Positions 21,270-31,366 of a stretch of DNA of 35,935 bases are shown piece by piece. How positions within the stretch are numbered: the first letter of the stretch is position 1; every line of letters begins with the position of its first letter. Made by a program: the position numbers and the translations under genes. The stretch covers positions 646-36,580 of the forward strand of contig MNCI01005261.1 in assembly GCA_015680685.1 (NCBI GenBank). Direction: 5' to 3'. The notes beneath the pieces were generated by a model, which ran no database searches, was not told where the DNA came from, and worked only from the letters and a program-made list of their open reading frames with translations. This stretch comes from Gnetum montanum (Eukaryota; Streptophyta; Gnetopsida; Gnetales; Gnetaceae).

Positions 21270-22510
21270 GGCATCCTCACTTATCTTCTCACTCAGGAGA
21301 TGCCGCAAGATTTGATTATAGAACGAAGCAACAATTTCTTCATTGGGCCAAATACTTCACAAAAATCAATGGACACCTCTACAAGGTATGTGTAGTTGGC
21401 CTGATTCATTGGTGTGTCCTTGACAAAGATGAAATATGCATTCTCCATGATGTTCACAAAGGACCTTGTGGAGGCCACTATGTAGGGAGATGCACAACCA
21501 TAAAAATCTTGATGGAAAGATACTATTGGCCAACAATATTTAGGGATGCCCACTAGTTTTTCAAGTCTTCTGAACATTGTCAACGAGATGGGTAGATGAC
21601 CACTCACATTGAAGGTCCTCAGTAGTGGATTCAACAACTGGAACCTTTTCATATATGGGGCATTGACTTCATGGGTCCCATCACACCCATGTTCAATGGA
21701 AAGGCATATATTATCATAGCAGTTGACTACTACACAAAATGGGTAGAAGCAATAGTCGGTACTAATTGTACATTATCCACTACTACTATATTTATACAAC
21801 AAAATATTATCAATAGGTTTAGGATCCCATGTTCACTAATTTCTGACAGTGGAACTCATTTCATAGGTGTCACTTTTAGAAAGTTGATGCAATGCTTGGG
21901 GGTTGAACATAAATTAACAACGTCCTACCACCTCCAAGTCAATAGTCAAATAGAGGTAACTAACCAAGAGATCATAAAAATACTAATGCAAACAATTATC
22001 AAATATAGGAAAGATTGGAGTGCAAACTTAATGAATCCCTCTAGACTTATCATTCAATATCGAAACTTCCTATTGGCTAATCTCCCTATGAGTTGGTGTA
22101 CAAGGAACTTCCAACACTCCTAATTCAATCTGAGCTCTGTACACTCTTAATAGCCTTTGATCTAAATCTTAACCTAAGTCTAACATAGAAAGAAAGATTA
22201 ATCAACCTAAACTTTATAGATGAAAATTGATTAGTGGCCCTATCCTTGAATGAGGTGCACAAGATATTCAACAAGCAATGTCATGACCTTAGAATACAAA
22301 AGGTAAAACTTCAACCAGGAGATAAGGCCCTTTATTAGAACCCCACACATGTACCCCAAAAATAAAATTCCAAACATTATGGGAGGGACCTTATATAATC
22401 GATCAAACCTTTTCCTCTAGGACCATGATAATTTACAAACTTGAAAGCCCAAATAAAAAGTAGTTGGTCAACATCCAACAAGTAAAATCTTTTATCAAAG
22501 CAAGATAGGC
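21270..22510 (+). pseudogene. Integrase of the plus-strand element, catalytic triad preserved
   Basis: Integrase inserts the DNA copy. The zinc-binding part (21430-21590) reads ILHDVHKGPCGGHYVGR, then YYWPTIF, then FFKSSEHCQRDG: the two His and the last Cys are there, but the first Cys of the pair is Ser. The core is open from 21671 to 22123: Asp in AVDYYTKWVEA (21725), Asp in ISDSGTHF (21845) and Glu in QIEVTNQE (21953). The spacing is 40 codons and then 36, so the last two are D-35-E. The C-terminal part follows with stops: NEVHKIFNKQ, QPGDKALY (22315) and the GPF-type module near 22420. No chromodomain was recognised. Confidence 0.85.
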
Positions 22511-23683
22511 CAGTGAAACTACCACCTCAATGGATGAACAACCACATTCTATTTTTTGGATCTCCTCCTTCCAACTCAGTCATGGGGGAGATGGCCATCC
22601 ATGCTAACAACCCATATGGCTTCTTAGTTTTTTAACTTTTTTGTTTTCCACATTTTTTATTTTACAAATTTTTTATTTTTAGATTTTTCTAATTTTACAC
22701 CATTGTTAGTACCTTTGAAACTTTCTTGATTATTTTACACTTTCTTATATATTTTAATTTTTTTTGTTCTAATTTAAGTGTGATATTTCCTTCTTTTTTC
22801 TAATAAAATTGCTTTATTGTCATAGGACATAATGTCACTATTGCTATTTACTAATGATGGATTGTGCTTAATGTTGTGATTTTCGTCTAGTTTCTATTTA
22901 TGAATTCTAATGTCTGATGACTTTGCCATGGTTTATTTTTTATGAATAAGTATTAAGTCCACATCATCGGCCCATACAACAAACTCTATGGTTTTTCTTA
23001 TTCTAAGAACATGCAATCCCTTCCATTAAAGAAACTTTTAATCAATTGGTGACCTTGGTAGTTCCAAAATTAGGAAGGATTCAAAGGTTTGTACAGGGTA
23101 TGACTTCAAGGAGACTTAATACTCTTTGTACTCTACTACTTGCTTTAGTGATTGAGTGTTTTTTCATGGACTTCTTGTCGTTCCATACCAACCACTAATA
23201 GGAAGTCAAATAAAGTCTTTGCATGGTGTGGTTCCCATCCAAAAATTCAAAAAAATGATGGGAATTCAAAGCACACCCCTCAGATACAATAAACAAGTAA
23301 GTCCTTGCATGGTGTGGTTCACATTTTAAAAAATTGATGATGGAAATTCAAAGCACACCCTTTGGAAAAATAAAAGGGCTACAAGCACTAGTTATGGAAC
23401 TAGAAAGACATGTAACTATGCTTGAAGGTTCCCTCTAACTAAGGCCCCCTCTCACTTCCTACTTCTCACTTTTCTTCTTCTTTTGGAATAGTGGTTGTCT
23501 TGTGGAAGCACTCTTGTATCTTGTGTGGGTGGATCAATCTTAGGATGGTTATGCAAATTCACTAAAAGTGGATGGTTTTGGTCTGGATTGAGGATGGATC
23601 TTCCCAGGTCATTTTAAACACAAATTCCACAAGGGAATTCTTATGATCTCAATTTGGAACTTCATTCTACCTTCTCTATCATC
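22511..23683 (+). other. Spacer between integrase and extra ORF, first part
   Basis: It begins with a T-rich block (AGTTTTTTAACTTTTTTGTTTT at about 22625) and continues with non-coding DNA. Two landmarks match the minus-strand element: GGTATGACTTCAAGGAGACTT with CTCTTTG (23096-23135) against 34575-34535, and GAAAGACATGTAACTATGCTTGAAGGTT (23403-23430) against about 34411-34384. A direct repeat of about 100 bp with TTGCATGGTGTGGTTC and ATTCAAAGCACACCC lies at 23219-23365. The spacer is cut by the solo LTR and resumes at 25820. Confidence 0.7.
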
Positions 23684-23698
23684 TATCCTGTACTATCC

Positions 23699-23852
23699 GA
23701 AATCGTCGGTCTCCAGCTAGAATGAAATAGAAACCTGGAGATCCCTAGACATGCATAGAAGATCCTAACTTCGCNTGAAATCGTCGGTCTCCAGCTAGAA
23801 TGAAATAGAAACCTGGAGATCCCTAGACATGCATAGAAGATCCTAACTTCGC
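23699..23852. other. Exact 76-bp duplication around a single N, assembly join
   Basis: Bases 23699-23774 and 23777-23852 are identical over 76 bp and are separated by N (23775) and one T. Two contig ends with an unmerged overlap give exactly this. The real LTR probably has one copy. Confidence 0.9.
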
Positions 23853-24462
23853 TTGAGGATAAGCTGGAATTAATGAAGGCACAGTACCTTGAGTGGTCTG
23901 CACGCGAATCAGGCAAGGATTTCCCCGAACGTACACTGATATACTGTACGCTGGGTTATACGTAAACAACGTAACTAATGTAAAATGGAGCATAAATGTG
24001 CAGGAATGTAAACAATAAGCATGCAATAATGAATGAAAAACTGTAACAAATCTTAGCAAAATAGATGCGATATATTATTATGGAACTGAAGGTTACAATG
24101 CACCGGTCTAACGCAGTTGTGGATCTGACACAAGGCGGATGAAGAGCCCCGGTGAATGCAAAGGGTGTGATAGCGTGTTGGTTCAAATTGTAGGCACAGT
24201 GTAGAGGCTGTATGTTCAACGTGCAGGGTTGAAGTCTAGCGTATAGGATGCAGGTTTCTCAATTTTCTTAGTGTGGTCTACCCCGATTTTTGCCAAGATG
24301 CCTCCCATTTCCCCCTAACCTAGATCTGGTCAAAAATTGGAGTTTTTATATGGGTTTTGATGTTAGACTTGGGTCTGAAAGGGGATGAGTGGCTGTAAGG
24401 TGAGAAAAATTTGGATCAGGAGACAGGTGGTGCGTTGACTGAGTGAAGGATATGTTACAACT

Positions 24463-24780
24463 GTACAGCGTACAGGATGCCAGTGTAGAGCATGCCAGTG
24501 TATAGCATGCCAGCATTGAGAATACCAGCGTATAGCATGCCAGCATAGAGCATGCCAACGTAGAGCATGCAAGCATACAGGATGCCAGCGTATAGCATGC
24601 CAGTGTACATGCATGCCAGCGTATAGGATGCCAGCGTATAGCATGCCAATGTACATGGATGCCAGCATACAGAATGCCAACGTATAGCATGCCAGTGTAC
24701 ATGGATGCCAGCGTACAGGATGCCAGCGTATAGCATGCCAGCGTATAGCATGCCAGCGTACAGCATGCCAACATACACCA
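24463..24780. repeat. 15-bp GCATGCCAGCGTATA word array in LTR-B U3
   Basis: Twenty units of about 15 bp, GCATGCCAGCGTATA, lie 110-430 bp upstream of the minus-strand TATA. The central dinucleotide is CG in 10, CA in 5 and TG in 5. GCATGC is itself palindromic. The long open frames over this array on the minus strand (Cys/His/Trp/Tyr-rich, up to 152 codons) are readings of the repeat, not genes. Confidence 0.9.
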
Positions 24781-24837
24781 AAAATGTACCCAGCATACAC
24801 ACATGAAAATGCTTCATTTTAAGGTCAAAACTTAATT

Positions 24838-25575
24838 TTTGAGTACCTGATAGCTACTGGGGACCCTAGGGAAGGTCCTGGGGGGTCCAGATGCTCAGTT
24901 CTAGCATGTTTTGACTCATTTTTGGGGCCCAAAAGTTGCTCTACGCTGGGCTCTACGTTGGGCTCTACACTGGGTGTAGAGGAATGAAAGACCATCATTT
25001 GGAGCCGAAAATTTGATTTTCAAGTGCTTGAGAGCTACTAGGGACCTTGGGGAAGGTCCTGGGGGGTCTAGACACTCAATTCTAGCATGTTTTGACTCAT
25101 TTTTGGGGCCCAAAAGTTGCTCTACGCTGGGCNACTAGGGACCCTGGGGAAGGTCCTGGGGGGTCTAGATGCTCAGTTCTGGCATGTTTTGACTCATTTC
25201 TGGGGCCCAAAAGTTGCTCTACACTAGGCGTAGAGGAATGAAAGACCATCATTTGGAGCCCAAAAATTGATTTTCAAGTGCCTGAGAGCTACTGGGGACC
25301 CTAGGGAAGGTCTTGGGGGGTCCAGACGCTCAGTTCTGGCATGTTTTGACTCATTTCTGGGGCCCAAAAGCTGCTCTACGTTGGGCGTAGAGGAATGAAA
25401 GACCATCATTTGGAGCCCAAAATTTCATTTTCAAGTGCCTGAGAGATGTTGGGGACCTTGGGGAAGGTCCTGGGGGTCCAGAAGCTCAGTTCTAGCATGT
25501 TTTGAGCCCATACTTGGGGAAGGTCCTGGGGGTCCAAAAGTTGCTCTACACTGGGCTCTACGATGGGCATGTATG
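24838..25575. repeat. 155-180-bp tandem repeat in LTR-B U3, five copies
   Basis: Starts are near 24838, 25020, 25133 (cut by N), 25273 and 25432. Each unit holds AGCTACTGGGGACCCTAGGG, AAGGTCCTGGGGGGTCC, CAGTTCTAGCATGTTTTGAC and, at its end, one to three CTCTACGCTGGG words, which close as CTCTACG-TTGGG-CGTAGAG, a perfect 7-bp dyad at 25374-25392. The N at 25133 falls inside a unit, so the copy number is not reliable. Confidence 0.85.
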
Positions 25576-25819
25576 GGCCAGCGTACAGGATGCATACTTA
25601 GTGAAAACCAAGTATTTTGAGCTCAAGATTTTCCAAGTTTGATGCCAGATGTCATTGTAGTCTTCTGTGGGTCCCAGCGAACTATTTCTTGTTGATTTTG
25701 ACTCTGCTTGAAGCTTTTTGTGAGGCCCTCAAGCTTCAGTCATGCTAGGGAGCATCATGACTTAGCTCAATTCTTGTTGGAGAAGTACTAAGCTCAGAAT
25801 TTTGTGGTGTTTCATATCC

Positions 25820-26340
25820 ATGCTGCCATAACTCACCTCACTATCATGTTCTATGTTATGCTCTATGTCTTGGTATGATGTGTTTTGATTCTTAAGTAGA
25901 TTCTTTTTCGTTGGTCCTTAACATTTTATGATCATTAATCGACTATGAGGCCCATAGACTCCTTAGTTGAGGTTATGCAAGGGAAACAAGGGCATGAGCC
26001 CGCTATGGGGAAGACCCACTTGCATAGCTCTTGATCTAGTTAGTTGAGGTCTCTTACCTTTGACACTGCTACAATCCTATTTTTTGCATATTCCATTGGG
26101 TATTCCACTCAGTGCTCCTTAACTTTTTATTTCATTTAAACCCTGAATTAATTTTTCTTCATTTTTTGAAATTTATGAGCTTCAATCCCCTCTTCTCATG
26201 TTTTCATATTGTTCTTGGCCTTTTGAGATTTCATTTGATCCTAATTTCATTCAAAAACTATTCATATTTTACAATTTTGACAAAAGTCAACAATTTTCTA
26301 TAGTGGTCAAAGGATACATTTTCAAGGCCTTGACAATGCA
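25820..26340 (+). other. Spacer, second part, with conserved non-coding block
   Basis: The spacer resumes after the solo LTR. At 25953-26025 it reads CTTAGTTGAGGTTATGCAAGGG, then GAGCCCGCTATGGGGAAGACCCACTTGCATAG. The minus-strand element has nearly the same at about 33935-33870 (TTAGGTGTGGTTACACAAGGG, AAACCTGCTTTGGGGAGGACCCACTTGTGTAA). This is the best-conserved non-coding stretch between the two elements, better than the sequence around it. No coding potential is seen in either copy. Confidence 0.7.
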
Positions 26341-26342
26341 AG

Positions 26343-26408
26343 CACCCTCATCAACAAGGCCCAATTGACTAGGCCTCATTGACACAATGCAAAAATCCTA
26401 TATATACC
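26343..26408 (+). promoter_or_regulatory. Internal promoter: LTR-type words plus TATA
   Basis: CTCATCAACAAGGCCCAATTG, then ACTAGGCCTCATTGACAC (26348-26385) repeat the vocabulary of the element's own LTR (GGCCTCATCGACTAGG, GTCAACAAGGCCTAGTTGATG). CCTATATATACC follows at 26397-26408 at the same distance as in the LTR. Further LTR-like sequence, TTTTTACAATTTTTC, comes at about 26457. There is no complete second LTR. The ATG of the extra ORF is 449 nt after the TATA. The minus-strand element has the same layout. Confidence 0.6.
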
Positions 26409-26856
26409 ACCATGCACTTAGAAATTTTTTCTCATTTTCTCATAACACAAGGGGAGTTTTTACAATTTTTCAGAGCCCATAACTTCCCAATAATTTTTCC
26501 AAATCATTCTATTTCTCAATCCTACCCTTATTGGAGGTAAGATCTTTATCATGGGGGCTGCAAACCTTAAAGTTTCTAATGAAAAATTGATGAAAATTTT
26601 TGAAAATTTTACTAAATCCCCCAAAGGGTTAATAACCTTAAGCACATATAAACATCAACTTTTTTGACAATTAATCCTTCCAACAATCTCCAAGATGATT
26701 TATTAATGATAACATATAAATCAAATAATAATTGGAGTAATTAAATTAGCCATAATTACAACTTAGCCAAGTGTAACTATCTTTAAGAGATAAAGGTATC
26801 ACAATTGCTTCATGTTACACAATGATTGCTAACCCATGGTTTCATTGTGATTATAG

Positions 26857-29690
26857 ATGGCACCAAAATAGAAATGCCCACAGAAAGGAGAACCCTCTCA
26901 ACCATGGGAGAAACAACCTAGAGATGGAAAGGGCCAACAAGAACAAGTCCAAGAATTGCCGAAGGCAACCCATGCAATAGGACCTCTTCGTGAGGAGCCC
27001 GAAGTGGAATCTATCAGATAGGTTCTAGAAGAATAAGTGCCTACAAAATAATTATAGTAAGGAGAAGTGCTTAGACCCATGTCATAGCTTGAAGTGACTT
27101 TGACTCAAGCCTACCTTGACATCATTAGGTCCCAAGAAATTCAACAATAAGTTCTTCAATAGATCAACTTTAGGCCATTCTTAGAGAAAGCTCCAAAAAA
27201 TGTTAAGACACAAATGCAAAGCTCTCCCATATGGCCAATCATCACATCCAATGAGGAATGGTACAGAATAATAGAAGGCTAGGGACCACTATCAAAATTA
27301 AGGACATTCAAGTTGTCCTACTTGGTAGAAGCTATTGCACAGGTACTAGGGTTGCTTGACACTAGAACACAGTTGGAAAAACTATCAATGCAAGGTGATC
27401 TTGAGGCCAAGGAGTGGACTTGATGGTTCTATGGGATTGATCATAAGGAGTACAACACACTTACACTGACAGAGCAAATCTATTTCAAAATTATGGCCTA
27501 TCACCTCAATCCAATGGTGAGGCTAAGTAAGGTGACTACCTTCTCCACCCAAGCATGTACTACTCTAAGCAAGAAATTTCTTGTCAACCTTTCACAACTA
27601 CCCTATTTAAAGATTGAGAAGTGTTTCAAAGAAAACAAACATGGAAGGAAACCCCTATCCTTTCCATGCCTCATCCGAAAGCTTTGCAAAAGGGAAAGAA
27701 TCATAAAAGATAGGATGTTAATGATACACTCAGCCATACTCCTTTGGCCATATGGTTCAAGATCATAAAAGAGAGGATGCTAATGACAACCCAAGTAGAG
27801 GAGCAGCCACCACCACCACCCACTCAAGAAACAATGTCAGAGACCCATGTAGCCATTGAGCACCTATGCAAAATCTAAGAGTAGCTCTTGAGTGAACAAG
27901 AGTAATGTGTAGAAATGAGTGGGGAAAATCCATCTATATACCAACTAACAACGAATCACCTTAATGAGGTGGCTCAAACAGTTAGCCAGATGGATATGGG
28001 TGGACCAATCTTCTCTACCCAATGAACTTAGCTACCTGTGAGGTTCGATTGTAATGCCTGGGAGGTGATGGTGTCTTTATCTCAATACAATTTATTCCCA
28101 AAAATCTTTGGAAATGCTACCACCTTGTCAGTGCATTTGGAGGAAGGTGAAGGGGTAACTATCTTGGTGATGCAACACCAAGGATAGGAAATAGTGGCTA
28201 AAGTTGTTGCTGACCATGTGGCTAAAGCATTAAATGCACTTGTAGTGTTTGTACTAGATGTATTTATACTTCAAGATGTGTAGATGTCTATAGGCATGAT
28301 CAATGAAAAGTTAAATATAACCTAGCATGAAGATTTTCTGGAACAACTGGTGGGAACTAGGAAACTGATTCTAAATATCTTTGATTTTCAAGAAGACATC
28401 ACTAAAACCTAGTCAGAGTTGCTAAACACAAGGGGCAAATGCATTATTTTGAAGGGGAAACTCAAAATGACTCAAGAATGAAATCAACACTTGGCCACGT
28501 AGGTTGCCAAACCATGTTCCCAACATACCAAACCTGTGATCCTCAACCTAAAAATAACTAGAGATGAAGCTTTCAAATACCTTCAAGAACAATTCCAAAA
28601 GGCCAAGATGGAGGTAGTTGCAACCATCTTCAACCAATCCATAGCTAAAGCAAAAACATACTCAATTCAAAAGAACTTGGCATAGATGTAGGAGAACAAG
28701 ATCCTAACCACATATAATCATCACCTACACAATGTTGATGCTCAAAAGAATCAAATGCAAAAATTTATTCATCAACAATAGGAGTAGCTTGCCAAGGCGA
28801 ACACTGAAATGAGGAGATCGGCTACAAAAAATCAAAGTTTGTTAATGGAGGAAGTGCATGTCTTGCATCAGAAGTTTGCCATTGAGATTATCACCTGGAA
28901 GAAAGAAGCTCTCAAGTTCAAAAAAGTAAAGAATCACTACATAGACTAGGTTGGCTTGTAGAAGGAAGTCAATGAAAAATACATTCAAATGACAAAGGAA
29001 AAAATGAATGAAGCCCTCCAAAAACTCCAACAAGAAAGAGAAGTTTGAAAATCCATCATTGATGGAATCGAAACCTACAATAAAGTAGAGATCCACTTGA
29101 AGAAGTTGCAATTGAAGAAATGATAGAATATATGGAGTTGGCCAATCTTTGATATTCAAACCTAGCAATACTAACTATCAGAAAACCATGATCAAGGTTG
29201 GAGAAACAAGTGGATAGCTCGTACTTGTTATATGAGATAAAGTTCAAGCACCACAAAGAAACCAAGCAAAAGCTTGAGACTACAAATTCTAAACTCAAAC
29301 TTTTCAAAGCATGGTTCAAATATCAACGATTAATCGCTAAGAACCTAGCCAAATAGAGGAATGACTACTAGGAGCTAAAGAACATAGTCAAGACATTTGA
29401 TATTGAACACAAATAATTCATTTCCTAGTTCATCAATGTGAAGGAGTTGTTTCTAGTAATCCCATGTCCCTAGGATGTGCCCATTTCAACCCACATTGGC
29501 TAAGCTACATGGATGGTGCACATCCTAGAAGTAAGGAGGAGAAAATGGAAGCACTATTGGATGCTTTCTACCTCCTACCTAAAGTTGTAGTAGTAGCAGG
29601 ACAACCATTGCCACCTTGACCTCCAACCATGCGTGAAGCCAATGAAGGTCCCTAGGAGCCTTAAGAACCACCACTGACTAAGAGCATCTA
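26857..29690 (+). pseudogene. Extra ORF downstream of pol (plant-transposon-type domain plus coiled coil), decayed
   Basis: The start ATG GCA CCA AAA (MAPK) aligns with that of the intact minus-strand copy at 32997. In order: a short basic N terminus; PIWPIITSNEEWY (about 27225); FKIMAYHLNPMVRLSKV then LSFPCLIRKLCKRERI (27485-27710), the part I place in the putative plant transposon protein family (Pfam Transposase_32, from memory); a Pro/Glu linker; a second conserved block, EGVTILVMQHQG then IVAKVVADHV (28150-28230); and a long coiled coil (about 28300-29480) rich in Lys, Glu, Gln and Leu. The C terminus EALLDAFYLLPKVVVVAG lies near 29550. About 940 codons with stops and at least two frameshifts. 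It lies between spacer and 3' LTR. It is not a protease, RT or env I can recognise. Confidence 0.75.
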
Positions 29691-29916
29691 ATCTTCTCCA
29701 TCCAACTTCACACCACCAAGGAACGTGCTATCCGATTTTGAAGAGTGGTATCTTGGTGTTCAATTTTATGTCTTGAACACCACCATTTTTGTAATGTATT
29801 GATCTATACAACCAAGCACTCCATTTTTTGTCAAGTTAGTTAGTATATTTTGTTTGAAAAAAGTCAATCAATAATACCATAAATTTCAAATTTTGTAAAA
29901 GAACTTGAGGACAAGT

Positions 29917-29937
29917 TTTCATTTATTCATGGGGGTA
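29917..29937 (+). other. Polypurine tract region before the 3' LTR
   Basis: TTGAGGACAAG lies at about 29905-29917 and CATGGGGGTA directly before the LTR start TGATGAG at 29938. The first is a sequence typical of the 3' end of plant Ty3 elements; the second is the purine-rich primer for plus-strand DNA. Confidence 0.7.
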
Positions 29938-30261
29938 TGATGAGCCATAGTTCTGTCAACCATGTCAATGAGGCCTCATCAATTGGCCTCATCGACTAGG
30001 TCTTGTCAACAAGGCCTAGTTGATGTATCATATCATGTGCTAACAAGGCCTAGTTGATGCATCATATCATGCATCGACATGGCCCTATCGACATAGTATC
30101 CATTTCTAGCTATAAATACACACCTACCAGCCACATTTATGGAAATAGAAATAGTAGTTGCAGTGAAGCTCTTACAATTTTTCCATTTAAAAGTTAGAAT
30201 TTTCCTCCTGAGTGCCTACAATAGGAGTCATTAAGTGTATGGATATTTATTCGAGCATTGT
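29938..30261 (+). mobile_element. 3' LTR, first third, cut by insertion
   Basis: It starts TGATGAGCCATAGTTC, matches the 5' LTR (TATAAATA 30111-30118, AAAGTTAGAATTTTCCTCCT, AATAGGAGTCATT) and stops matching after GAGCATTGT at 30261. Between about 30018 and 30085 a 34-bp unit (ACAAGGCCTAGTTGATG..TCATATCATG) is present twice, once in the 5' LTR. The remaining 600 bp should lie right of the window. Confidence 0.85.
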
Positions 30262-31366
30262 TGTACCTAAGTGTAACAATGGAAAATGTCGATCGCTAGA
30301 AATACCAAACGAAAGTCCGTGTACATAGTTCTAACCCTGGATCCATGCAAGGACTATGCTAGAGAGAAAAATGAATCCAAGGTACCCTGAACGATCTTGT
30401 CAATCAGACGGGGACTTATTTAATCAGTAAAATATTTGGTAATAATTTGATGGCAAAATGAAGATTCTTTATAAGACGATGCAATGTTGTTAGTCCTGAA
30501 AGCAATTGAAGACAACACAAACGATTTAGATGAGATCGCCAAATCTATATAACTAGGATGCAAGGGATCAGATTTTGTAGAGAATATGATCACAAGATCT
30601 GGGATTTAATTTATGAAAAACAATATGTTTCATACAATGATTTCAGGCGGGCTTCGGTTTGGATGAAGCACATGCCAGTAACAAGAAAGTTATCTAAAGA
30701 TGAAACAAGCAAGGATCAATCTACCTTGATCTAGCCAATCTGGGTGCAAGGAAGTCAGACCCGAGGGAGAATATCTGGTAGCTGATTGTTTCTGATCAAG
30801 AATTCTTGCCAATCACCTCCACCGTTCTCACGATCGCTGATTCTCTTTTGCTCTTTTGCCAACCTTGAAAGGAAAATTTTTTCAACCCTTTGATCTTCAT
30901 CAACTGGAGCATTTATAAGGTTCGGGTCAGGAGAAAAACACAGTTTAAGTGACACGTGTCCTAAACTCATAAAATGTCGTTGAGTTGATGTGTTGTCGTT
31001 GAAGTTTGTGACACTATGCTACGTAGCGCGTTGTAAACTACCCTCGTGTGGGCTTTGGCAACAGACTGTCCTTTGATTACGCTGTAATACGCTAAATAGC
31101 GTATTGTGGCATATGAACTACTGATGTCTAAATTGTGCTTGTCATTATTTGAATTACGCTGCATTACACTAAATTACGCATCATAGCGTACTTCAGCATA
31201 AAATAATGAAACTGCAAAAGTTGAAGTACTGTTGCCGCACTTCCTTTGTTTCAATCTTTTTCGGGGCTTTACTATGTTGCACTACGTAAAGTAGCATAAT
31301 GGGCCCCTTAACCAAGAAAGAAGTAGCATTGCATACCTAGGCCTATGCTGCACTGCGTAAAGTAGT
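30262..31366 (-). mobile_element. 3' LTR of the minus-strand element (LTR-C), U3 shortened
   Basis: The plus-strand left end TGTACCTAAG...GCTAGAA matches the ends of LTR-A and LTR-B. The R-U5 block 30380-30420 (GGTACCCTGAACGATCTTGT, CAATCAGACGGGGACTT) is shared with LTR-A (10205-10245), LTR-B and LTR-D. TATA on the minus strand is CCTTATAAATGC (30909-30920). The U3 31010-31366 holds TACGCTA/TAGCGTA words. No U3 start of the TGAAACACC type is found: at about 31366 the LTR is fused straight into the extra ORF, so the end of that ORF, the polypurine tract and the U3 start were deleted. Confidence 0.7.
31010..31366. repeat. TACGCTA/TAGCGTA word array in LTR-C U3
   Basis: TACGCTAAATAGCGTA near 31090 is a 7-bp perfect dyad. 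Other copies: TTACGCTGTAATACGC, TTACGCTGCATTACACTAAATTACGC, TGCACTACGTAAAGTAGC, CTGCACTGCGTAAAGTAG and CTACGTAGCGCG. Words in both orientations alternate. Confidence 0.8.

Larger units (their letters stand above)
23689..25814 (-). mobile_element. Solo LTR with perfect TATCC target duplication (LTR-B)
   Basis: The plus strand reads TATCC (23684-23688), then TGTACTATCC..., and ends ...GTGGTGTTTCA (25814) followed by TATCC (25815-25819). So both LTR ends and the 5-bp duplication are intact, with no internal region: a full element inserted in the spacer of the plus-strand element and recombined down to one LTR. In minus-strand order: U3 start TGAAACACCACAAAATT, long 155-180-bp repeats, a GCATGC word array, TATA (CCCATATAAAAAC near 24350), and R-U5. 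Of the 2,126 bases about 78 are an assembly duplication. Confidence 0.92.
15361..30261 (+). mobile_element. Ty3 LTR retrotransposon with extra ORF downstream of pol, decayed
   Basis: The order is 5' LTR (15361-16281), primer site (16283-16301), gag, protease, RT, RNase H, integrase, a spacer interrupted by a solo LTR, an internal promoter, an extra ORF, a polypurine tract and the first 324 bases of the 3' LTR. The rest of the 3' LTR is displaced by the minus-strand element that starts at about 30262 and presumably lies beyond the right edge. In a 125-nt stretch of the two LTRs I count 17 mismatches by eye, so insertion is old. The pol order RT-RNase H-integrase defines Ty3. Every coding domain carries stops or frameshifts, so the copy is dead. 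Confidence 0.9.

Noticed and set aside
24346-24817. Overlapping minus-strand ORFs up to 152 codons, rich in Cys, His, Trp and Tyr, looking like a repeat protein
   Set aside because: They are three frames of the same 15-bp DNA array. A 15-bp unit stays open in all frames if it has no stop, and periodic peptides follow from that.
25820-26856. A complete additional LTR before the extra ORF
   Set aside because: Only the words, TATA and a few bases after it resemble the LTR. No TGATGAG start, no CA end and no target duplication are present, and the leader matches the other element's leader instead.
27493-27768. A 91-codon ORF as an independent small gene
   Set aside because: It is one open piece of the decayed extra ORF, shown by alignment to the intact copy at 31282-32997.
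30267-30271. CTAAG left of LTR-C and CTAAG right of LTR-D (14955-14959) as one target duplication
   Set aside because: The LTRs are in the wrong order for two ends of one minus-strand element, and TGTACC at 30262 is the better LTR end. Probably chance.
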